Below, piece after piece: positions 38,860-49,700 of a DNA stretch of 64,000 nucleotides (its first letter is position 1; each line of letters starts with the position of its first letter). The stretch spans positions 64,132-128,131 of the forward strand of contig VXAZ01001843.1 of the NCBI GenBank assembly GCA_013399875.1, read 5' to 3'. The position numbers were made by a program, and so were the translations under genes. The stretch is from Gymnorhina tibicen. Taxonomy: Eukaryota > Chordata > Aves > Passeriformes > Artamidae. The notes below the pieces were generated by a model. It ran no database searches. It had not been told where the DNA came from and saw only the letters and a list, made by a program, of their open reading frames with translations.

Positions 38860-39060
38860 AGTTTATTATCGGCCGGGCTCTAATCCTTTTAAATCCCCCA
38901 CGCGGGGGGATGGGCCAGGATTAGGGGAGGGCAGCGTAATCCCAATGAATTTGTTACAGGGGGATTTAGGCAGCGCTGGGAGACCAGATGGCCCCGGCCC
39001 CGGCTCTGGAAAACAACCATTTTCCTTAATGATTCCTAACAAGGATAAAAGGGCAGAGAG
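38860..39060. promoter_or_regulatory. AT-rich element with TAATCC cluster upstream of LHX4
   Basis: TAATCC occurs at 38881-38886 and 38937-38942, and its reverse complement GGATTA at 38918-38923. Another TAATCC lies at 38255-38260. TAATCC is the core recognised by bicoid-class (OTX/PITX/GSC) homeodomains. The element lies about 4.8 kb upstream of the LHX4 ATG and just past the QSOX1 3' end. Confidence 0.35.
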
Positions 39061-39484
39061 AATCGGGGACAGGCGCAGGGGGCCCACACCCACGGAAGTC
39101 CAGGGCCTCAGGGATGCTGCCGTGTGTCTCCCTGCTCCGGACCACAGGCACGGTCAGCGCCGAACTGCAGCTCCACACCTCGTGCCAACTTTTTTCCAGC
39201 AGCTTCCTGGCCCCCGCACACCTCCCCTCCCTCGCCCTGCTCGAGGAGAAACCGTGAGCCCTCCCAGCCCTGGGCATGTACCAGCTGTCCGGGGGGGCAG
39301 CTGGCCAGAGGCGCAGCATCTGGAAGGAAAAGGCAGGAGAAAACATACAATAATAATTAAAAATATTGAAAGGATTTTTAAACCAAGTGCTCTTCCCGGG
39401 GTGGAGGGGGGGACAGCGGGAATGGGGGGCGGTAGTCCAGCATGGCCACGTGGCAGGGACCAGCCGACACAGCAGGGCAGGCGT

Positions 39485-40035
39485 CGGCAAAAATAATTTA
39501 TTCCACTAAGACAAGCAGAGAACGAACAGCAGCGTGGGGAGGGGGAAAGGAAAGGTGGGGACATCTCAAAGAGGCCACGTCTCACAAAACGCATCTGAAC
39601 CCATGACTGCTGCCCCCACCCCATCAGTGTCTGCTTTTTGGGGGCTAAACCTCCGCCCTCGTAGCCCCGCTAGTGGTTGGACCCCAGTGGGCTGCTCTCC
39701 AGCACGGGACTGGCCTTCCCAGTTTGAAACCAGCCCAGTGCCAGGCAGCTTCCGAGGGCAGCTGGGTGCCAACACACAGACCACCGTTCACGGCCCAGCT
39801 CCCACACGCCCAAAAACATGGCACTACGACGTGAGAGGGGGATGCTCTGACACCGCCTTCCTCCCGAAAAGAGCCCTCTAACCCCCCCCTACCCTGGGTG
39901 AGGCAACTGCCTTGAGCAGGGCAGCTCCCGAGGGGGATGTGCCAGACCCCTCCCCACCGTGGGACAAACCGCTGACAAGTCCCTGACTCAGCAGCCCACC
40001 CACCCTGGGAAAACCCCCGGGCCCCCCGAGCCCTG
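39485..40035 (-). other. QSOX1: QSOX1 3' UTR
   Basis: About 550 bases follow the QSOX1 stop and run to an AATAAA on the - strand at 39497-39502. The cleavage site is approximate. Confidence 0.65.
39497..39502 (-). terminator. QSOX1: QSOX1 polyadenylation signal AATAAA
   Basis: This reads TTTATT on the + strand, about 535 bases past the stop. It is the first canonical signal downstream of the gene. Confidence 0.7.
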
Positions 40036-40763
40036 TCAGGCCACGGGGAAGCCGGGGCGGCCTTTCCGGGCGCGGGTGCGGAGGCGGAAGAAGGTGTACA
40101 TGCCCAGGAGGCACATGGAGGAGAGCAGGTAGAGGGCCACGCAGAGGCTGATGTCCAAGCGGGAGAAGCCCAAGCCGAGCACCCGCAGCCAGGGGCTCCT
40201 CCGCAGGCCCTCCCCAGCATCCTCCTCCTCCTCCTCCCGGAGCAGGACGCCGGGGGCGCGCCGGCGCTCCCTGCCCGCCGCGGCACCGCGGGCCAAGGCC
40301 AGGGTGTCCCGCTTGCTGATGCGCCGGCGCCGGCCCGCGGCCGCCCGCAGCGCCTGGCTCTTGAAGTGCTGCTCGCTGAAGGAATCCAGGTCCACGATGT
40401 CCTCGCTCCCCTCCCGCAGCTTGGGGTTCAGCCGCACGATGCTGGGGCGCCGCGGCTCGGGGGAGCCCGGGCGCCCCGGGGCTCTCGCCTCCGCCTCCTT
40501 TTCCTCCTCGCCCCCTCTCCCCCTCTCCGCTCGCGGGCCCTCCGTGCCCAGCCTGGCGCCGGTCCTCGCCCCGGCCGCGGGGATGGGGTCGGGCTCGGCG
40601 AAGTCCATGTAGATGTTGGCCGGGGAGAAGTGTGCCTTGAGGAACGTGACCACGGCCGGCTGCTCCCAGGCGTGGACCCCCCGCTCCTCCTTGTGGCACT
40701 GGGGACACATGTCCGGCGGAGGCCACTGCAGCTTGGGGAACATGGGGTCCTCCGTGTCACCTC
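40036..40763 (-). CDS. QSOX1: QSOX1 last coding exon (distal CxxC, linker, membrane helix)
   Basis: The acceptor is TCCCTGCAG ending at 40764 and the stop is TGA at 40038-40036. It encodes [20 protein letters not shown] (with the CPQC pair), [18 protein letters not shown], an acidic/basic linker with [11 protein letters not shown] and a Glu run, then [24 protein letters not shown] in the membrane and the tail [17 protein letters not shown]. The SKRDT element and the membrane helix also occur in the human long isoform. Confidence 0.95.
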
Positions 40764-43700
40764 CTGCAGGGACCGGAGCCAGCAAAGGGGTTAGAGGGGA
40801 CACGTGATGCACCCTCCCCCTGTATAAACACCCCGGAGAGTCCAGCAGCGGGGGATGGGGACATTTGGAGGAGCCACCTCGGGAGGAGGGGTCCTCCTAG
40901 GGCAAACAGCAGCTTTTGGAAGCTCCCTGTAAGGAGCACGTAAGATCCAACTGCATCTCCGGGGCAGTGCTGCGTGACCAGCTGCTGTCCCCTGGCATGG
41001 GGGACAATGACAGCGGGATGCCCCCACTGCTGCAGCCATTTCCCAGATCCGTCCAGGAGGAGAGACGTTCCTCCGCCTCACCTCCCCTTCTCCCTCGGGA
41101 AGCTGCTCCGACTGCCCTCGTGGCAGCCCCCCTTACCCGCCAGGCGAGCGTTGACCTCGTTGTGGTGGGACCAGAGCCAGAGGACGGCCTCCTCCCTGCT
41201 GGCCACCTTGTCCATGGACTTGGCCGCCATGGCCTCGAAGTGCTCGGCGCACTCCTGGCAGCCGAAGAAGTGCCGGACGTAGCAGCGCATGGCGCTCAGC
41301 ACCTCCAGGGGTAACTCTGGGGGAGGCAGAGCACAGGGGTGAGGCTGGACCCCCCAGTGCCACCACCACAGTCCCAAGGCTGAGGTGGCAACCCCACACC
41401 CCAACTCTGTTTCTTATCCCCCACGGAAACTGTCCCTGGATGGGTTGAAGAAAGGGGCAAACAAGCTATTGTCCACACGCAGCATCCCTACCCATGCCAG
41501 AGCCCACCTGGACACTCCCTCCCTGAGCCCCTGATGTCCCCAGGGACACCAGTACCTTTGTCAGGGCCATTCTGGGCAGCCTGGACAGTCAGCAGGTGGA
41601 AGATGGTCCAGAGCCCACAGGGGTAGCCACGGAAGTGGCGTTCACTGCCCTGGCAGCCCACCCAGGTCACGTTGGTGGGGAGCACGGAGGGGTGGGAGGC
41701 CTGGTGGACAGATGGACACGGCGTGATGGGGCTGGCAGGCAATGCCAGCTGGGGGGCAAGGGGCAGAGGGGTAAGGAGAGCAGGGGCTGGGGGTGCCCGT
41801 GGGCATCTTACGTCTCTGTTATTCTTCATGGCCTCCTTCAAAACGGTGCGGGGCAGCTCGGGCTCTGTCCAGTTCCTCAGCCACGCATCCAGGGTCTGCA
41901 GGTAGGTCTGCACACAGGGGCGCCCCGGGAAGTACTGCAGAGGGGGGAGAGGGGTGAGAAAACACAGACTCCATCCTGGGAGCAGCAGGGCAGCCCACAG
42001 GCACCCCTGGCTCACCAGGACAGGCACTGGGCAGCACCGGCATCCTCTGGGCTGGAGGGCAGCATGGTCCTGGCAAGGTTTTGGTGCCTGTCTCCGAGGG
42101 GCTGGGGGCTGCAGCTTGTCCCCCCACCCCGGGTGGCAAGTCCCCTGTGTGCATGTTCAGGCTCCAAACCCCAGCCCCAACTGAGGGAGGCAAAAAGCCA
42201 CTCTGTCCATAAGTCTGGCAAAGCCGATTAGCAGCTGCACTTTAAAACCACTCCTGGGAGAGGAGCAGCCTGGCAGCCCATGCCACCAACAGACAGACAG
42301 ACAGAGGGACCGACCTGTGGGCAGCAGGAGACACCAGCACACAGAAGCGATGGAGAAGCAAAAGGAAAGAGGAGTTTGCTAAGTGTGAGCTGTTCTTCCT
42401 CCCAGGCCCATGGGGAATCACACGAAAAGACCCAAACTGCAGGGGTGTTATGTGTGACCTGACAGTTCTGCTGCAAACACAGTGTCCCCTGACTCCCTGG
42501 ACAGGAGGCTTTGCCGTGTGATTCCCTGCCTCCAGGAACCACTTATTTCCACGTTAGGACTTTTCCCCCCTCTCCTTTCCTTTAATACCTCTTGGGAATG
42601 CAAGAGTTAAGGCTGGGACCTGCTGGCTGAGCTCACCCAGGCTGAGCCCTGGGCTGGCAATCCTGGGGACGCTGCTCCGTCCTGTGGATGAGCAGGGCAA
42701 TGGCAGCGTGGGCTCAGCATCCTCAGGGAAGCACCGGCACCCACCACCCGCTGCCCCGGCTCATCGAGGGGAAGGTTTGCAGGGAGAATTGAAAATGGAT
42801 CAAATAAAACCACTGCTGCTCCCCACCCCAGCACACTTGTACCCATGGGCAGGGAGCTGGTGCCATGGGGATTTACTTCCCTACCTCTGTAGCTCACATT
42901 AAAAGGAGAAAGAGCAAGGGCAGTGGTTGGGGGCAAGCAGAGGAGCCACATGAAGGTCTGAGGCACATGTTTGGAGCTCTTTCCTGGGACAGAGCAGATG
43001 GGGGTGGGAGCAAGGGGTGTCTTGCACATCAGCGAGGGCTGTGCAAGGTCCAAACTGAGCGTGAGACCCTGGGTGGCAAAGGAGGGAGCAAAGCAGGAGG
43101 GTATGGCCCCAGTCTGCCAAGCAGCCTGGGCTATGACAGGGATTGGGATGGAGACAGGGCTCCTGCAGGCCCGGTGGAGGAAACAGCCAAAGGCAGCAGG
43201 ACTCCATCGCAGCAGGAAATTAAAGTGCCCTGCTTGTGCTGGCTCGAGGCTCTCACTCACTTCAGCTCTGCCAGGCCCAACACAGAAGGAAAAAGGAGAC
43301 CTTAAATTAGGCTTGTCTGGAGGCTGACTCGGAGCGGGAGTTCCTTTCCTGGACTATTATCAAAGGAGCCCGCAGAGATTGGCTCCCTGAGCCGAGCATC
43401 CAGATCAGAGCAACAAACCCCTCTGACCATCTCTGATACCCCAGCAGGTGACAGCCTCTCTTCTGAGGAGACCTCCTGCCTCCACACCTCCTGCCTCATC
43501 ACCACTGCCACCAAAGCCGGCAGCACACATCTTGTTTGAAATACTCCAGCACCCGCTCTTAGCTCCCACTGGGACTGTGGGCTGGGTTTGGAGATCTACA
43601 GGGATGGGGACAGCCTGACAGCAGCCATGGGATACCCTGAGCACCGGGACACAGGGCCCACACCTGGGACTGCCACGCTTCACTGCCCGTGAGCACTGGG

Positions 43701-46700
43701 ACGTGGTGGCCCGCACTGCGCCTTTGCATTTCGCAAACAGACGAGGAGGCACGGGCAGTTCCTCTCCCGACACACAGAGCTCCTCACCTTCACCAGCGTG
43801 GCCACGTAGCACTTGAAGGCGGCCAGCTGGGCTCCGGCCAGCGCGGAGGCACGGGCAGCCTCCACCCGCAGCGAGTAGTGCAGCGCGGACTCCAGGTCGG
43901 CCATGTACAGCTTGGAGCTGGGGAGGGCAGCGCAACACGAGGCTCCATCAGCCCCTTAAGCCACGCTCCAGGGGTTTTCCCAGGGAAAGGAACGGTCCCA
44001 GCCCCTCGCCCCCGCCCTGTGGCCACGGCACCCCCCAGCCCCAGCGTCCCCAGCAGGGCGAGGGCTCTGACCGGTCGGCTCGCAGCGGCTGGGACACGCG
44101 GTCGGTGTCGTTGGAGGTGCTGGCCGTGGCGTTCAGCTTGTAGGAGCCGCGGGTGATGCCCGCCAGCGTGCGCAGGTAGTAGGTGTAGAAGGAGCGTGCC
44201 TCTATGTGCCTGTGGGAAGGAGAAGCCCTGAGTCCCTCTCCCCTCCCAAACCTGACCCCAAGGAAGGAAGCAAAGGAGAGGGAGGCTCAGCCGAGTGGGT
44301 AGTTCAGGCCTGGGAAGGGAGTGCAGGGTGCTCCATACCCTCCACCTGCCCCGGCAGCGGGTATCCTTATGTGCACCCTGGAGCGGAGCTGAGCTGAGCC
44401 CCAGGTAGACGTATCATGCCACCTCCAGGCAGGTGTGGCAAGGGGATGGCTGTCACAAGGATTTTCCCTTCTGCCAGCTCCAGCCAGGGCTGGCAGTGCA
44501 GTTCAGTGCCCACCTGCAACCTCTCACCAGCCTCCCCTAGCCAGCCATGCCTCCCTCCTAATGCACCTTCCCACAATTACAAAGGGGCACAGAGAGATGG
44601 GCACAAGGCTGGCACCCCAGCAGCACCCCAGAGCCACCCCGCCGTGTCCCACACTCACACGGGCAGGCGGGAGAAGGAGCCGTTGCGGAGGAGCAGGTAT
44701 GCCGAGGGGAAGGTGCTGACGCCGAACTTCTCCACGAGCTCCTCCTCGCTGCTCAGCACCCTCCTCACCGCAATGTTCTCGAACTGCAGCATGTCCAGGG
44801 CCACCTGCAAGCCCCGGGGTCAGATGGGGGGGCAGAGGGATCCCCCAGCCCCACCAGGGATGCAGCAGAGCTGTTCAGTGCCCTGTGTAACACGTGGCAC
44901 TGGCTAAGCTGTGTGCAAGCTGGGCAGGGAGGCTGCCTGGAGAGAGCTGCGCCGCCAAAGGCACCCGGGAGTTCTCAGGCACCAGGGACACAGGCGCTAA
45001 GAGAAATGGGCGACAAATGCAGCTGCACCCACCTCTCTGCCCACGAAGGAGTCGCTCTTCTCGAAGATGAGTGCCAAGTACTGGTCCTTGTTCCTCTGGA
45101 AGAAGGTGCGGACCTCCTCGGCGCTGCAAGAGAGAGCAGGACGGCAGCAGGTGCCTCGGCGTCAGCAGGACGCTCTGCCCTCCCCCTCGCAGGGAGCTCG
45201 ACCCTCGCCCGCTGGGACCTGGCAGGCAATGCTGGGGCAGGTTCAGCCCCACCGAGCAGGCAGCTCCTCCTGCTGCAGCTTCCAGCCTCGTTTTCTGCTC
45301 TGGTTCGCAGGCTTTGAGAAAACCCACCGGGCTTGGCCAAGGAGGTAGAAAACAAAGCACAGGCAGGGGCAGGGCAGGGCAGGAGGGAGCTGCACGCTCG
45401 CCCACGGGAAAAAACAGCAATGAACTTGAACCAGGGCTGGGGTTTTTTTTTGGCTAAGACACAGAGGCACCAGAGTACCTGAGGCATGTGCCTGGCTCGA
45501 CTGTTGCTTTGGGAAATCCAAAGGCTCCTTCTCAGGACAAAGCAGCAACTGCTTGCATCCAGCAGTGACAGCTCAGATACCAACAAAATTGTACAGTATC
45601 AAAAAAACCCTTTTTCAGGGCAGGAAAAAGCTTCTAATGCAGCCTCACTCAGCATGGCATGACACTGCCACGTCCCAAAGAATTTGGGGCCCAGGAATTG
45701 CTTGCTCTAAGGAAGGCTGACGAGCAGGTTCCTCAGGAGATAAAACAGTGTGGCCCATCTCATCTGGGCCACAGAAATGGCTCTGCCCTGGCCAGGTCAT
45801 CTGTGTCTCCCCGGGACATGGGTGATGCTCCTCTCTCATTCTGGGTTCAGGATTTCCCCAGAAACCTGCCCCCCATGGGACAGAGGCCATCCCGGCCTCC
45901 TGCTGCCCCTACCTTGCTGGCTCCAGCGGAGGACAGGCGGGCGGCCAGGCATCCTGGCTCTGCTCCAGGTTGGTGATGATGGCATGGCGCAGGTCCTCGA
46001 CGGTGGCACTGGGATCTGCAGGGGGACAGGACACCAAGGGGTCGGTCCTGGGAAAGCCGATCCCAGGGGCTGAGCCAAGGGAAGCTGCTCAGAGCTGCCC
46101 CCCCCAATGCTCCCTGATACTGCAGCATGTGGGAGGTGTGGGCAGCAGGGCCGTTCACACCCAGGGTAAAAAACCCCATGGCTCTGAATACTCACTGGTA
46201 ATCCTTATCCCATCCTCTGGCTTCTTGCTAAAAGCTCTGAAGAACTGAGAGGAAAAAAAAACAGAAGGGGAAACCAGAGTGAGTGTGTGGAGTGGGACAG
46301 GAGGCAGTGCAACCCAGCAGGCTGTAGACCAGCTCTGCCTCAGTTTCCCCAGAACACTGCAGCATGCCAACTGACATCGGCCAGCACAGAGGGAGCTCCC
46401 AGCCGTGTCCCCATCCTTTGGGGCACCCCCGGAGGGGAGGGGTGCAGGCATGGGCTGGGAGCCACGTCCAGCCAAGGGCTGAGCACCGGCAGGCAGCGAA
46501 GCAGGTGTCTCCAGGGCTCCAGGAAGGCAGCTGGAACCTTCCCAGTCCTGCAAACCAGTCTCCCTGCTCCAGAGCTCTGACAAAGCAGGAAAAAGGGAGT
46601 TTTCCCACTCCTGGCCTCCCAAAGTGGCTCCAGTAGCCAGGGTAGAGCCAGAGCAGCTACACCAGGTTGCATCAGGCAGGTGTTTGCTTTGCAGGCTGGG

Positions 46701-49700
46701 CTGGGAGCTGGGGCTGTTTGCAAAAGGTGCTTGGCAGGGACACAGGATGTGAAGCAAGTGACTTCTTGGCACGTCCACATCAGCACACCTCCCTGCCCCA
46801 GGAGATGCTTCCATCCGTGTCCCAGGGCAGTGGGTGCTCGGTGAGACCCCAGGGCAGAGCTGGGGCCAAGCCAACCTGCCTGGAATACCCCAAATCTGAC
46901 CCCACCTGGAGCTGAGCCTGTAAGCTGGGACTGAGGGCACGTCTGATAAAACCCTTATCCCTACCTACTCCATCTCAAAGCAATCCTGGTTTTAACTCCT
47001 GTCTGTAGCACCTGGAGTGCTTTGGCTTCGCTGCTGGTGTTGGAGCAGGGCTCTGTTTGCAGTGGGAAGTTCTGCAGAGCGGTGTGTTGACACAGCTAAA
47101 GGGCTGGGCGCAGGCCCAGCAGGAGGGATGGCTCCTCGCCAGCCACCGCAGGAGGCTCCCAGGAGATGTGACCTCGTGCAGCATCCCTGTGCCCTCCTCC
47201 AAAACCTGCGCCTGCAACCTCTCTCTGCCCTCAAACAACCTTTCCCAAGTGTTTCTAACTCAGGATTCAGACTCTCCCTCATCCCAGCAGAGATCCAGCC
47301 TCTGTGTTTCGCCACTAAACAGCATTTTGGTTTTTCCAACTCCTTGTTGCTCCATCGCCCAAGCAGTTGCACCGGGCGCAGCCGGGACACAGCGCTGTCT
47401 TGGGGAAGGGTGAAACAGCTCCGGCCTGCAAAGCCCCAAGGGGAGTATTTTGGTGCAATAGCCCTGTCAGTCTGATTGAGCAAGAGAGGGACAGGCCAAA
47501 AGGCAAAGCACAGTGAAACCCAGCAAGCGCCCGGCACACGCAGTCTCACCTTCATGGTGGGGAAGCCGGTTATGCCAAAATCGGAGCACACTTGCTGGTT
47601 GTCCTCGTCGGCACAGTCGATGGCTGCCAGGATCACTGCAGGCCTCCACTCTGCAGGGACAGGGGATGAGGTCAGCACAGCTCAGCACCCCTGCGGCCCC
47701 AAAAACCGCCCTGCTTCGCACAGCTGCTTGCGGAGACAGGAGGGATCTCCCGCTGTGCCAGTGGCAGAGATCCTCCTGTCCCAAAACCACTGCTTGCCCC
47801 TCGCAGGGCAGCGAGCGATGGTTTCCAAGCCCGAGTACCCAGGGCTGTGGTCCATCCTGGTGTGTGGTGCCCTACTTTCCGGGCGGCGGGAGCACAGGGA
47901 AAGCCGTGCGAGGCGGGAGCCGGCTTTGCACGCCCTGCCCTGCCAGCGCCGGAGCACAGGAGCTCTGCCCGACGCTGCCTGCCTGGCTGGTTCTGCCTGT
48001 CCAGCCTCTGCCCCGGCTCCCGGGAAGAGGACACCGGGAGAAGGGGAGGGATGGCTAACCGCAGCTCGGGGAGAGCAAGGAACACGAGCTCCAGCTTGTC
48101 TCACCCCAGACCAAGGGCACAGCTGATAACCAAGAGGGAAGAACCCAAAACCAGCAGCCAGGCCAGGGCACTGCAGCAGAGCCTGCCCAGGTTCTGAGCA
48201 CCCACTCCCCATTTGTAACTCTCCACCACCTCCCCAGTGAAGAGCAGCAGGTCCCTGGGGTAAAACAGATGAACAAAATGGGGCATGGAGGCATTTTAAA
48301 CAGCAGGCTCTGAAAACAAGAAGGAAAATGGAGAATAAAGCTCTGAAATGGCTTCTTTTTAGCATAAAGGACACAAGCTGGAGAATGCCCAGCCCGTCCC
48401 TAGAGCGGGACAGGGAGGGACGTGGCGCTGGCACGCAGATGGAGCCCATGGTGCCCTAGGCAGGAGCATGCTGGAGGCAGAGACACACCGCCCCGTGTCT
48501 CAGGTGGCGGGACAGGTGAGCTGCTTCCCACTGCCCTGGCACTCGTGGCACAGGAGGGCTGGTGACAAGCACCGCTGCAGGGAGCCAGGCACGTTCCTGG
48601 ACTCATCTGCACGTGGTGCCCGCGGGTCACCCTGGCATCCTCCCCGTCCAGCCCACTCCTACGAAAATCCAGCCGTGGGAATGGCAGCGAGGATGCTGAG
48701 CAGCACGGGGGCGGCTTCCCCGCCCTGCCTCCACGGGCACACCATCCGCGGCCCGGCCTCCGGAGCGGGGAGCCCTGGGGGAGCACTCTCTTTTGGAGAG
48801 GGGCCAGGAGAGCCGGCATTCCCCCGCGGGGCCCGGGCACACGCACCCCATTCCTCACATCCTGCCCGTCGGGGAGCTCTGACGGCATCCCCAGGGAGGG
48901 ACGGCATGCCCTCGGAGGGACGGACGGGATGCCCGCCCGGCCGGCCCCCTGACTCATCCGGCACCGCCGCGCTGTATCAATTAGCGCAATAACAGGGAGA
49001 AGCGCCCGGGATGCCGGGGGAGGCAGGATGAATCCCGGCAGGACGAGGGGCCCAGCAGCGGGGCGTGCGGGTCCCCAGGCAGGGCTGGCACCAGCCGGGC
49101 CAGGCATCAAGGCCACAGCCGGGAACAAACCAGCTGGGATCGGTGCCCGGCAACCTGCCGTCCCCAGCCCTGCAGGCACTGGGAGGAGCGGGGCCGAGGG
49201 CGGGGCTGGGGGGCAGCGGGACCCCCCGCGCCTGGGGCAGGCTCCGCCTGAGCTTCTCCCTGCCAAAGCGGGTCCAGGGACGCTGCTAAGCCAGGCTTGG
49301 ATATCGGGGGGGAAAACCTGGACACCGGGAGGGCGCTGGGCCTTCCCAGCAGGCTGACGTTCCAGGGAAGCTGGAGGTGGGCCGCAGGGGGGTTTTGGGG
49401 AGCTGGTGGAGGGTAGGATAGAGCGGACTGAGGGATGGTGGTGGGAAGGGCACAGAGAGGGTGCAGGGATGCTGACGGGGACGAGGATGCAAGGCCCGGG
49501 ATGCAGGGAGGATTTAAGAGTGCGGGCGGAGAGGAGGAGGACGACGGGGCAAGGACGCAGGAGGGATTCTAGGATGCTCCTGGTCTTGGGGGAAGCGGGA
49601 CTTACCCTGCACAGGGAACAGAACTTAGGGGTACTGACGGGTGAACAGACAGAGATGCAGGGGGAATTTAAGGGTGCAGGGGCAGAGACATGGGGATTAA

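Larger units (their letters stand above)
34511..39484. other. LHX4-QSOX1 intergenic region
   Basis: No coding exon was recognised in about 5 kb. It contains a TCCCA pentamer repeat (35655-35703), AT-rich islands in GC-rich surroundings (about 37500-37545, 37710-37750 and 38860-39060) and several TAATCC motifs. The open frames here overlap on both strands without any domain. Confidence 0.7.
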
